This document shows positions 13,301-25,659 of a stretch of DNA of 64,000 bases, in pieces. Source of the DNA: Larus michahellis (Eukaryota > Chordata > Aves > Charadriiformes > Laridae); contig NC_133906.1 of NCBI RefSeq assembly GCF_964199755.1, forward strand, positions 20,335,419-20,399,418, read 5' to 3'. The position numbers and the translations under genes are program-made. Each line of letters starts with the position of its first letter. Within the stretch, counting starts at the first letter, position 1. Under the pieces are notes generated by a model, which was given only the letters and a program-made list of their open reading frames with translations, searched no databases and had not been told where the DNA came from.

Positions 13301-15889
13301 TACAGCTGGGTCCCACAGAAGACCCTTTAAGTCTCTAACACACCTTTCAAGTATGTGTATGGCTTTAAACGTGCCTTCCCCAGCAGCAATTCAAACAGAA
13401 AATTGCCTTGCCTATGCCACACAGAAGGAAGGAAGAGAGAAAAAAAAGAAATAGACCTAAAGTGTTGCAAAAAAGTAAATACGAGTATGCCAATGGAATG
13501 AAACACCAACACCAAAGTCATTGCAGATTAGTGGAGCGTATCTGCAAAGCTGATTTTTCTCTGAAAACCTGTAAGCAAGTTTATGAATACCAGCTAGGCT
13601 GGAGCAGGCATGGGAATCCTGTTCCATGCTGGCTCCTCCCAGAGAGAAGGTGCTCGGCAGGAGGAGGACGAAGGCTGGTGGCTACTGGAGCAGGTGCTTT
13701 TCATAAAGATCCTCACGGATCTTTTCATATTTCTTGTTCTTGAGTTGCAGCACACAGATACTGCGATGGGAGCCTGTGAGAGACCCAGGTCCCTCTGCCA
13801 CACAACCATAAGTCTGGCATGAAGGAAAGCACAAGACTGGTGTGCTCTTGTGTTTATGGACGGCATCATGAGTGGGAAGCTCTTAGAGATGAGCAATTAG
13901 ACATATTCCCAATCCTGTAAAGACAGAATATAATCATCTGCATTGGCTCCTCCAAGTTTAATTTGGTCACCCTGACTTCCCATTGAGCAGTACTTTACTC
14001 AATGACTCAGATGAACCTGCAAAACGGACAGGATCTGGCCCGAGGCAGGGAAAACAAGCCAAAAAGGAACAGAAGCACCAGAGTGCCCTCCCAGCACAAA
14101 TTAAATCTCTGTCCCTCACCGCTTCTCAAGTTTAATCGTCTTGAAGGGATGAAGAGGAAGAAACACTGGGATGGGTCTGGCAGCCTCCTGTTGGGGCCTT
14201 TCCCTCTCCTGTCCTCACTGAGTGTAAGCTGCTGGAAGACCAATATTGCTTGGGTACACGCTGGAGCCCTGGGCTGGCATACGGTGCCCCCTGCTCTGCA
14301 CTTCGGCACTCTGAAGCTGGTTGCAGCCCTGAGCCCTGGCTGCTTCCCAAACTCATTAAAGAGGGTTCCTGGGCCCAGGCGTGCTCGTGAATTATTCAAG
14401 AATATGGGTGGGCTCCAGAGCAAACAAACAGGCACAAATAAGTGACCTTGATCAGAGGCACTCCGTCACCTGGGGAGAGGTCACTGCAGGCTCTGTGTCC
14501 CTTATACACGGATATTAAAAAGATTAAAAAGGAATACATAATGCCTTCCCCATCAGTCTCCTTCACTTCTTATGCTGACAACTTTCCTCCCAGCAAGGTA
14601 CACTGCGGAAAACAGCTTTCCACTTGCTGACTGCAGCAACAACAGACAAAATCTTAGTCAGGAGCAAAAAACAGGGAGTTTTATATTTGCAATCCGCAAG
14701 TGGCTGTTTTTTTCTTTTAAATCTAAAATACAGTCGTTAATTAGTACTAATCTAGTTACTTCCCTAGAAGTAAGATGCAAGTTTGCTATAAATCTTCCAA
14801 ATGCTCCTGAAAAAAAAATTAATGCTACTGCTTTTTCCGTGTAAGCCATCATTCTCAACTGAGTCATTATGATGTGGATGTAATCTGAGAAGTCAATGCT
14901 GCTCTTTCAAGGGATGGTCAAGCATGCATTTATCTTTTGTTATAGCAGTAGAAGACAGTGGAAAAATAGGTGGAACAAATGTGCTTTTACAGACTTTGCT
15001 GCCACAAAATGGCCAGTTCATCTCTCTGACTTTGGGGTTATTCTGTGCTGCTTTCAGAGTCTTTGTTTTGACCAAAGTCATTAGGCAGATCAGTGGCACA
15101 GACAGAAACGTCAGCAAAATAACTCTCTGATTGTCCCTCTTTTCCTTCTTGTTACGCATGTATTTTTCTTGGACTCCTTTACCTTCCATGGTGGTGAAGT
15201 GCCACCCTCTGCACAAATTAAATAGTTGCAGCCCAAAGTTGGTGGTTGAATTATCTCACAATACCTACCTAAAGAGATTTAAACGAAGCAAAATATATTG
15301 GTGGTTATTATTCTGAACGCGAGGGAGCTGGTTCCTGAATTTTCAGTCACATTGAAGTGGAGAATCAGATTAATCAGGAATTGGACGAAGTGGAAGGTTC
15401 TTGATCAGAAAATTTCTTGTAAAGTTCCCACGTGAATTAAACCCGAAGACTGAAGAAACAGTTACACTTGGCTTACTTAAAATAAAAGGGTTTATGTCTG
15501 CCTAGTGTTTTCCACTTGTGCTGTAGGCTGCTGGAAACGTAGCAAAAGAGTGTCACCTATCGGCCAAACATTTTCAAGGAGCTGCCCTGTCCCTCCTTTT
15601 CTCCCTTGTCATCATTCCTTGCGTTCCCGTGTTACCCCCTACCCTGTTCTGCATGACACGAACCAGAAGACACTGCCTTTCCTTTCACAGATTCTCCTTT
15701 TTCTTCCCTGACAGAGACAGTGCCTATACGTCTGAAATCAAAACAACCATCATCGTATTTTCTCCTCTGTCCTGCATGTGACACAGTCTAAATGTGTGCA
15801 TAACACACAGCTCAGCTTCCCTCTGACCAAGCCTGGGTGGCATTGCCAGTGCGTGCTGGGACATTGTCGTGGGCGGAGTGATTAACTGC
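10349..15889. other. Intergenic DNA
   Basis: Several frames of 90-180 codons on both strands (for example 12915-13454 plus, and 14002-14445 plus with 14007-14435 minus overlapping each other) show no domain, signal or splice logic and look like chance. No repeat was recognised. Confidence 0.45.
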
Positions 15890-16460
15890 ACTTGTGAGAG
15901 AGTAGTGGTGAAATATTTATTAACATAAACCAGTGATTTAACAAAGTTAGTAGGGAATGCGACAGTGTTTTAGGAGATTCGATGCCAGGGTACACTTGAT
16001 TATTCACTGCATAGAGGCCAGGATCAGACAAGCTCTCAGGAAGACCCTCCCGTTGAGTCACGAGGCTCAGAAAGGACCCCTTGGCTTTCTAAACTCCTTC
16101 TCAGAGAGGAGTCTAGGGGCGGCTGGATCCAATCCTAGTCCCAGACTTGGTCAACGGTTTATGTCTAAAGGATTAGATATGCGCAATCAATCCTTTACAT
16201 CCCTTAGCTAAGCTTTCAAAGTTTAGCAAGCTGTTAGTCACTTACCGAGAATCTGTTGCGGCAAGGAATCTCTCAGCCTCGAGGAGCAGAACCTTAAGCC
16301 AACGTCCCCACTCAAGGGGAGATCCTGTCCTGCAGCCCGCTGCTGCGCAGGAGAGCTCAAAGGGCTCTCGGGCTGTCCGCTATTTATGGCGTAAGATAAT
16401 TGACCTATAGTCATATTCGCATGGGAACAAGATACCTAGGTCCCCACTCCAGGCAGTGTT
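15890..16460 (-). mobile_element. Probable solo LTR of an endogenous retrovirus
   Basis: Read on the minus strand, this stretch has a TATA-like CCATAAATAGCGG (near 16380), a GC-rich leader-like region, and an AATAAATATTTCACC polyadenylation-like end near 15915. That layout and the wording resemble avian LTRs. No internal retroviral genes flank it, so it would be a solo LTR. Exact ends and a target-site duplication could not be fixed by eye. Confidence 0.45.
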
Positions 16461-16464
16461 TTGG

Positions 16465-16975
16465 TTATAGAATAGAATCATAGAATCATTTAGGCTGGAA
16501 AACACCCTTGGGATCATCGAGTCCAACCATCATCTCCACTCTACAAAGTTCTCCCCTACACCATATCCCTTAACACCACATCTAAACGAGTCTTAAACAC
16601 ATTCAGGGATGGTGACTCCACCACCTCCCTGGGCAGCCTATTCCAGTGTCTGACCATTCTTTCTGTGAAGAATTTTTTCCTAATGTTCAGCCTAAACCTA
16701 CCCTGTTGCAGCTTGAAGCCATTCCCTCTTGTTCTACTGCTAATTACTTGTGAGAAGAGACCAGCACCAACCTCTCTACAATGGCCTTTCAAGTAGTTGT
16801 AGAAAGCGATGAGGTCTCCCCTCAGACTCCTCTTCCTCAAACTAAACAGTCCCAGCTCCTTCAGTCGCTCCCCATAAGATTTATTCTCCAGGCCCTTCAC
16901 CAGCTTCGTTGCCCTCCTCTGCACTCACTCCAGCACCTCGATATCTCTCTCGTATTGAGGTGCCCAGAACTATGT
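16465..16975 (-). mobile_element. CR1 LINE 3' fragment (reverse strand)
   Basis: On the minus strand, 16924-16556 encodes the CR1 ORF2 C-terminus ([20 protein letters not shown] and [11 protein letters not shown] onwards). The 3' end near 16465 carries the ATTCTAT-type tail (seen as atagaatcatagaatca on the plus strand). Confidence 0.93.
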
Positions 16976-19900
16976 TGCCAGCCATCTCCCACAGTTCAAG
17001 TGCAACTCTTAACAACTCCTGCTGATGGCCATGGCTTGAGCAGAAGCCGGGGCGGGGGAAAGGGGGAAAAGGGGGGAGCACGCTGCCACAGACATGCCAC
17101 CTCTGGGAGAGCTGAGACAAAGACTAAACCCTCCAAGGAGGATGGTCTCCAGCTCTTTTCTGGCTGTTACGGTTTAGTGCTTATGGCACGAGCAAGACAC
17201 CCCTGTGATCACGCGGTGGGTTTTTCTCCCCTCCTCATGAGCACTCTCCTCTAATGTATTAGCAGCTCTTGTTGCATTAAAGTGGCCTGAGTTGTACGAG
17301 CCAACACAGCCTTCTCATCCTCATAACTGTCAACCAAGGTGTGACGACACCCGGGTACTTCAAAGAAAGGTACAAAACCTCCTCAGTAGTCAATCTCTGG
17401 ATAACCTGGTTCCAGGGAGGTTTCCTCCTAACCTCCCGTAACTAGAAGCAATTTATGCCCAGAAAGGCAAGACTTCATCCCTTCAGCACAGACAAAAAGA
17501 AACGGCAGAGCCAAACCTACCTCTGCTATCCCAGCAACGTGCACTGAATTGCTAGCTCTGCAATTGCAAAGCGAGATCTGAGCGGGTTTCGTCGCCTAAT
17601 GTTCCTTAACCTGAACTGAAAGGGCAATGAAGGTATTCTGCGACAAAACCCTAATAATGTGTCCCCATTTTCTTGGTGCAGTTTTTGCTGCAGGTAGTTT
17701 TTGCAGCAATCTAAATATTAAATGCTTCAGCAGCCCGTTCCCAGGAGAAGGTCAGTTCCAGAGGGGAATAGAGACACCGAATTCATCCTATTAATGTTTT
17801 ATAGCAAATGAAAAGTTTGCAAATGTAAGTCGCCCACATCGCTTCTGAAACTACAATGCCTTCATTCTTCTGTGTCCAGAAACTATATTGTATTTTTGCA
17901 GAAAGTGGCTTTAGACAGGAAGCAGCATTTTTTGTCCTTGCTTGGAGGTCGCTAAAACCCCAAAATTCACCATCTATAGTAGCATAATTCAAGAATCTCT
18001 CAAATCTCCTATGATTTAAGGGCTAAATTATGCTATCTTTGTTCAACAGGACTCTGCTCTGTGACCAACTTCTTATTAACCTACCTTCCGGAACTGTAGT
18101 TTTGGACAACCGAATGCACCTAGGTTGGAAAAATTGCTGGGCACAGATTGTCTTTTCATTTAAATTCATTTGCAGACCTACAGAACAACAGCACGATCAG
18201 GGCTTGTTAGCAGCACGGTTAACAACACTAGGAAGAGCAGGAAGAAAGAGGAAATGGCAGGAAGGCAAAGGGGCCAAGAAGGGACTACGAGACACCTCTT
18301 TGGGTGCCCACCTGCCTCTCTGCTGGGTCCCTTTACAGTAACCCACTTCCGCACCATTTCCACCCTCACCAAGTGCTACACCTGAAGAACTCCCTATTTT
18401 AACCACTTAGTCCTGTTTTCCAGCACATTTATCACCTCATTAACAGTAAATGCCGTTATTAAGTTAAGTATGAAATGCAGCACTGAGCCATTCCAATGGG
18501 GTTTTAGGGCATAGACAGGTTTCCTTCTTCCCTCCTCCAATCTTGTAGCATCCGTATTCAAATCATTCTTGTATATATTCATGTAATTGGCTGGTCTCAA
18601 TCTTTAATTAACTGTATTTGTATGGAATCTCAATTTGCTCATAAGAAAGTAATATTTAATGTAGTTTAATGCTCACCTGCCTTTTTATGAAGGAGATGGA
18701 TGAAACAGTGTCTGATTAATTTTATCCATTAGTTCTCTGTTAATTTGAATCATGAAGAGGGAAGAGAGGAAATGTATTTAAGTGCCCGATCCCTCCCCAC
18801 AGTTCATCTATTTTGGGTTTCCAGAAAGTGGGCCAAGAACATAAATATTTTCTTTTTTTGTGATCTCTGACCTGGACCCTGCTGGCCTGCCCTGACCCTC
18901 GTCAGGAACACTTGCCTTGCAGTAAGAGACCAAAGAGCTTCCTTTTATTTGATTTCACCAGGAGAAGGTTAAGAGGTCACTAAAGTATCCACATGATTTT
19001 CTATTAAGAGCGAGCTCTTTAATCTAGCAGATAGGGGCAGGATAAGACCCAATGGCTGGAAGCTGAAACTGGATCAATCCAAGCTAAGTACGCGGAGTCA
19101 TTTTCAGATTATTTTTTTTTATAAACCAAAGAGAGTAATTAACCACGGGAACAGTTTCCATTAGCGCCTGATAGATTTTCTATCATAGGAAGTATTTGAA
19201 TTAAGGGCTGGGGACGTATCCAGCTCAACCACACAGGAGCAAGCAGGAGGAAGAAGGTGAGTTTTACTCCCAACTGTGCCACTGGTGAGACAAGCCCAGG
19301 ATGTTGGTTCAATTCTGGTGCCAACGGCTTTTTTAAAAGCATATTAAAAAATTGAACTGGCTGAAAAAGAGAAGTACAAAACAATTTAAGGTTTAGAAAA
19401 GTAAGAGTCTATGGAACATTTTAAAGGTCAACTTTGTTTATCAAAAAAAGTCAAAGCCAGTCAGTACTGGAAGTGTTTTCCTAGGGATGAAATATTGGGG
19501 CTGGGTGGAGAAAGGCACAGTAAGAAACTATGGCTGTGATTTGGATGCAATCAAACCAAAAAGGAAACAAGGAGAGATCTCAGACTAATCCTAGTGGAGT
19601 TCCTACGCCCCTGATCAGCATCTCCAAAGCACAATTGACTGCATTGCTGGAAGACGGTTTAGTCAAGATCCCATTCTTCTCGGAGGAGACCTGAGTCAAA
19701 GCTCATCTCACCACAGCAGATGCCACCCACAACCCAGGAAATAAGAACGGCACTTGCTGGGAGGTCGGCCCTGGTGCACCAACACCTGAATCGCCCTCCA
19801 GGGGTGCAGCCCTTCTCGGATGAATGGGAGCCAAAGTCCAAACAGGGCTGGCAGAAATTGTCGCTCTGGACAATGGGACCTCATTTCCATTCTGGTTAGG

Positions 19901-20112
19901 GATACGAAGTGCCTGAGGCCCATGTGCTTGATAAGGTGGCAAATAAAAAAGAAAAAAATTTGAGGGCTTTTAGTCCTCCTAAAATGACTTGAGTGGACTC
20001 TCTGCAAGACCTCTGTGTTCACATTACTGGTCATAAGAAGTCCATAGAGGTGTTTCTGAGCGACACCTATTTCCAGCAGCCCAGCCTCTCCTAAACCCTG
20101 CTGTGATGTGAC
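16976..20112. other. Intergenic DNA with a G-run cluster
   Basis: It contains a four-run G tract at 17049-17076 and an AT-rich, TAAT-motif-rich stretch around 18600-18790. No gene was supported. Confidence 0.45.
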
Positions 20113-20212
20113 CTAGTGCAGTGGGAGGTGTCCCTGCCCATGGCAGGGGGGTTGGATCTACATGATCTTTAAGGTCCCTTCCAACCCAAACCATTCCATG
20201 ATTCTGTGTCTC
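20113..20212 (+). mobile_element. CR1 LINE 3' end fragment
   Basis: It contains the conserved CR1 3' UTR wording (GGTGTCCCTGCCCATGGCAG, then ATGATCTTTAAGGTCCCTTC) and ends near CCATGATTCTGTG. Confidence 0.85.
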
Positions 20213-23200
20213 TCCAACAGCTGACTCTTTTCTATCCAGCAATGAGGTGGGGCAGTTGTTGGGATAGTCACGTTACTGAAGTCCTGGAGTTAAGGTATTG
20301 CCAGGTCCTCAAAACTTGTGAGAAAGAGTTACACAGCACGCTCCAGCTGTCTTTTATCATTGCTGTGAATCCAGAGGAAGTGAGAGGAATAGTTGCAATT
20401 TAGGGAACTCACAGGATTTTCTAATTGATGGAGAGTGATGCTAGAGGTGGCGTGATTGTTGCTCAGGCAGTCCAGCAAAGGAAAATGATGAGAAATCCCA
20501 AGTGGAGACTGTTACTCTACATCTGTTATGCATTTCAGGAAGGGCCAGTCGGATGAGAGACACCCTGAAGGGATGCAGCTGAGACCAAAAAGCAGCCTGC
20601 TGAGAGGGGTCGCCGTGCAGTGCTGCTTTGAGCACGGGAGATGATCCAGCCCAGCTGTTACAAGTAGATTTGAAACTAAACAGAAGTGCTCTGCAGTCCC
20701 TTGCAACACCGCTTTTACAAGCCTGGGGACAACACAGAACGGTTTCATCACCGCTGGGGCCGATACACTTTCTCTAACATTTTGAAATATTAAAAGCCCA
20801 TCGCAAGCGATGAGAGGCAGCAAGTGGGTCATGCCCAGAGAGACGTGGAGCAGTCCCTCTTCAGGGGGACCAGTCGTTGAGAAAGACAAGGGCTGTGCAA
20901 GCAGACAGCTGGAGGCCAGGTCGCTCCGCTGCGTCTCTGCTAGCAACGCTAGCTCACGTCTACGCTCAGCCCGAGCACTCGGCTCGCTGTTTGCTGCAGC
21001 GACTTGCTCGTCACTAGAAAGCAAGAACCACTTGCTGGTTTCCTCCCATATTCTTAGAGACAAGTGTCTGGGATTTGGTGGGCTTTGGGAAGAGAAAAGG
21101 ATTCCTATTCATATTAAAATAACACCGAAGAACCCCGAACTTTCTTAGAAGGAGGGGAATCCCTGACTTGAAATGTTTAGTAAAAAATACATAGATGAAG
21201 AGAGAAAATAGGCAGAAGCCTGATCCTACTACATTGGGTCTGCGTGGCACCCAGTCTGGGTAGATATTCTCTTGTAAAGCTCCCTAAATATCCTGGGTAC
21301 TTCAGTCCAGTGGTTGAATGGCAGCCTAGAGGTAAGTGCTAGCAGAGGAGAGCTCTCGGCTCTCCGTCTTAATATATGAATTCCCATGGGATGACACCAT
21401 AAATGGGGTTTGTATCACTTGCAAAGGCAGAGGAAACAAAAACAATTCCTGATAACATTTTGCAGGTAGCAAAATGGAAAGAAAAGAGAAGGCACAAAAG
21501 AGTTAACTTTGGATTCAGGTAGAATATGACCAGCTAACGGACCGGTAGGATGTTGGTATTATTAAGGAAAAAAAAAATAAGGTACCACCATTAAATAAAC
21601 AGACAGAGAGGAGTCAACCATGCTAATAGAAGCCACCAAATACCAGAGAGTCAGGAGACAGCTAAATAATGTATTGCAATATCAGACACACACTGGTGAC
21701 CCAATGCTGCAACATGAAATGGAAATGAATCAATACAAAGTAATGAGAGAGAAAATAATACATGGATTAGTGAGGACAGAGATAGATTTCTGATCCAGGA
21801 TTTTCCCCAGAAGAGGGCTATGTGCTCCAAGAACTATAAATCTTTAATCAGTTCATCAAGTATCTCACTTATTCCTGCGTGCATACGCTCAGGGCTGCAT
21901 GAAAGTACCTTCTGCACCTGAAATTTAGGCATAGCAGTTGCGGGGGTTGAGTAGAGGTGCTGGGCTACTGGAGTGGATACAGATCATGGCCTGAAGGGCC
22001 TGGAAGAGGGGCATTGCACAGGGATTAGTAGCTGCCCTGGAAATGATCCAGCCAAAGCTGAGCCATCCAGAGGGATGATCCACCTGCAATCTTCTTAACG
22101 GGCAAAAGGGGCACAGGATCTACGTGGGTATAAGCTGCTTGGTAAGACACTTGCAGAGGGGGAAATGGACTTTGTTCCTGGTCCAAAAGCTTATATACTT
22201 GGTTCAATAGGTGTGGAATGGAAAATGCAAAGCAATGGTGGGGTAGGTCCAGAGCCAGGTCTCCCTTTCAATGGATCCTTCTCCTTTCTGACTTCGTGTA
22301 CTTTCTCTGTGCCACCAGGGGGACCCAAATTTTTTTATTTTTTTTTTTTTCAGTATCCTGGCTCCAGACGATGCCTACTCCAGGGCAGCCACTGGCTCGG
22401 ACACTCTCTTGGGAAAAGCGGGTTTAGACTCCCTCAGGAAAAGGATGGAAATGAATTCCTGATTTCCAACGCACAAGCACGCACTGTAACTCACAGGTTA
22501 CTTTATAAACAAGAGATTTTGCCCTCGGCACCTCTCCTTCCTCTGGTCGTGTCTTAAAAAAAAGCAGAAGCAATTAAATTTTATAGGAACTCGGTATCAA
22601 GGCATAGCGTCACCCAGGGAGCAAGTCACCGGCTGAGCCCCTCGGAGGTGCGGCCGGCTGCGTGCCTCACTTCTGCATCTCCCAACGTTCAGAGATGGTG
22701 CGGCAGGAGGGAAGCAGCTGAGCCTGTTAAGACTGTGGATTTTATTAATTCATAAGTAGAAGTGCCGAGAAGTAAAACTTTCTGAAGGCTGGGGGGGGAT
22801 TTCATGTGGGGAAAACAACATCAGTAGATTTTGGTATCAGGTGGCAGCTTGGGTGAGGAGGCGGCACAGAAAACTTTGGATCTCAGTTTCCAGCTTTGAC
22901 CCCACTTGTGCATCAGATGAAGGACTTTTAGAAACGCTTTCTAAAGTCAGGAGATTTGTATTTTATTTTCAAATGAAACAGACTTTGCTGAAAATGGCAT
23001 GGATTTTACCAGGTCAATACAATTTATAGTAAATAGGAGATGTTTAGATCTAGTTCTACGTAAATAGCCCCAGCAGGAAAGTAGTGGAGCCTGCTAAAAT
23101 AAAGTAATCAATTTTTAATGCATCTCCATCAGAAAATGTAACATCAGCCAAGGAGATCTTAAATCCTTCCTGCAGAGGGTGGGAAAGGGAACCCACTGCA

Positions 23201-24545
23201 CAGACCAGCAGACGTATGGGCAGACTTCTAAAAGGATTCATACCAGCCTCTGCTGAAGGGAGGTTCACATTCAGTGCCAATATCATACACAGTTAAGAGA
23301 CCACAGTTTGGAAAGTCGTCTTCCAAAAGTATGAAGCAGTCGGGAAAACCTGTCAAGTGCCAGTGCCCGTGGGGTGGCAGAAGGGATGGGGTCAGGGCAC
23401 CGACCTGCTCGGCTGTGACCATGTCACCGTGTGCTGGACCCAAAACCCAGACTGCTAGAGGGCAGAGACCAGATGCAATAGCAATTTGGGAAGTTTATAC
23501 ACATACATTTATAGAAATAGAGGAAATCAGCTCTAACAAGCATTCAGCCAAAGCCCCACTGGGCTTTTGCAAGTGCCTTGGACTCGCTCTGCTCTCTGGC
23601 AAGAGATGTTCCATCATTACCAAGCACCTTTATGACCATCCAAAAACCCTCAGCTCTTATCCCTTGAACTTGTATCTCTTTCAAGAAGGAAACAGGGAAG
23701 AAACTAGCTTGAACGTTGGGCTTTACTACCGAGAGCCAAGATTCACATGAAACTCACCTTTTAACAGCCTTTCCTTCCCCAGTTTTCAATTAACTGCGCT
23801 ACACTGAAGATTGCAGTCTGTCGACTAACGCAAAGAGTAAATCCTTTCCTAGACCTTTTAAAACCACTCTCTCAGGCTCCCTGACTGCAGAGGGCTTTGA
23901 ACTGTTTCCAGAGAGGAAAAGCAAAATCAAGTGAATTGGTTGTTGCAGTCAGCAGTATTTCTCCCAGGCTCCCGGCGCTGCTGCTCCGCTCCGGGGAGGA
24001 GGAGCTGTCACGTTGCAGTGGGCTACTTCCAGACAGAGTCATCAGTTTTGACTTCATATTTCTTTGTGGGTAGACGGAAATGTCTCAAGACTGAAAGTAG
24101 GAGGGAGGGAGGGAGGTGCCTTTCTATCAGTCGCAATCTGAGAGAGCTGAGACTTTACAAAAAGGTACTACAGAATTTTTTCCAACTTGTTTTAGGGTAA
24201 AAAGATTCTGAAAGTGCGAAGGGGAACTGAAATGCTTCTGTAAAATCTGATGCTCCTCATCTTTTAAGTGATGACCAAACGGAGGTGAGATTTGAAAAGG
24301 ATGCCTGCTTTTCCAGGAAATTTTTTGAAAACCAGATGTTGCTGTACTCCAGTAACTGAGACCTCCAAACAGTTGGTGGGAAATACAGGGTTTAAAGCGA
24401 ATCCACAACTCCGGGGACATGAAATGAGCTGAAGCAAATCAGAAGCCTTTTAAAAATTGTAAAATTGGAGAAACTGTTAGAAGTGCACTCAGGTCAACTG
24501 AGTTATGCTAGCAAATTGCAAGAGGGACCTGAAAAATAGTAGCTG

Positions 24546-24622
24546 GATACTGGAAAAAGTTTTTTTGCTTTGTTTGGTTTTTTGGGGTTTTTTTGTTTGG
24601 TTGGTTTTTGGGTTTTTTTAAC
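24546..24622. repeat. T/G-rich low-complexity tract
   Basis: Runs of T broken by GG and GGGG (for example GTTTGGTTGGTTTTTGGG) with no coding potential. Confidence 0.75.
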
Positions 24623-25577
24623 ATTAAAAAAATATATAGGTTTTTTATATATATAAGTTGTACATGACCTTCCAGATGTAACATTCCAGATTAATTTTTA
24701 ATTCTCTCAGAAAGGGGCCAATAAGAATAAATAAATAATGGATCACAAAGCAAAACAAAGCACACACAGAATCACTGTTGCCTCTGTGAAAAAAAACAAA
24801 CCCTGTATAGAATAAATTTCCAAACCCAAACAAAAAAAACCCAACAGGTTCACCATGGATCATAAAGCCTTATGTCCTACATTCCAGCTTTCCATGTTGA
24901 ATATCCCTTTAAGAACTCAAACTAATAGCACTCTGCTCTTGAATTTTGCAGTAGCATCATACACAGAGCTCCAGAGGTTAGAAATACTGTCTCGGGGGCA
25001 AAATGCCATGAAATCAGATCACACTGCCAGACAGGGCTTATAAACAAAAAAAAAAAAAATCTGAATTCTCAGCAAAGCCTGGGATTTTTCAAAGCGCCCA
25101 TGCACACACGGGGAAGCCTACACACATTTGATGCTCTGCTCCTAGAAACGCTTTTGCTGGAAAAGAAAATACTGCAGCCACAGCGCTATTCCCTGCATCC
25201 TTGCAGGGACAGCTCTGAAGACTGCTCCAAGGAAAACTGCAATGTTAAAATCAGGTGGTTTTTCCATTTCTATTATTGTTTGCTTCCAGATAAAGAAAGG
25301 TACTACAAAGTCACTTTGGAAGTAGCCTTTAACGTATGTACCTCCAAGACTTCCTGGAGTTTAACTGGTAATTTCCTCACCAAGAGACGCTGCTCACAGC
25401 ACCACACTGGGGCAATGCAGTCTGAGCACCCCTCCCACTGCAAATCAGCGTTTGTCATTCGTTTCCCCGTTTTATTCACTTCCCCATTAAAGGAGACTAG
25501 AAATTTCCCTGAAAAAGAGGGAACAGAATAAGCAAGAGGAACTCATTGTGACTTCAGGTGCCAAGGAGCAAGGGACA

Positions 25578-25659
25578 GATATAGGTATGTGTATATATAT
25601 ACACCTATATACTTTTATATACATATAAATATATATACACACACATATATATATACACG
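25578..25659. repeat. (TA)n/(CA)n microsatellite
   Basis: Alternating TATA, TACA and ACAC stretches run over about 80 bases. Confidence 0.85.

Noticed and set aside
14002-14445. Overlapping frames of about 145 codons on both strands
   Set aside because: Mutually antisense, without domains or splice context; expected by chance in GC-richer DNA.
24100-24117. GGGAGGGAGGGAGG tract as a G-quadruplex
   Set aside because: Only three full GGG runs; weaker than the tract at 17049.
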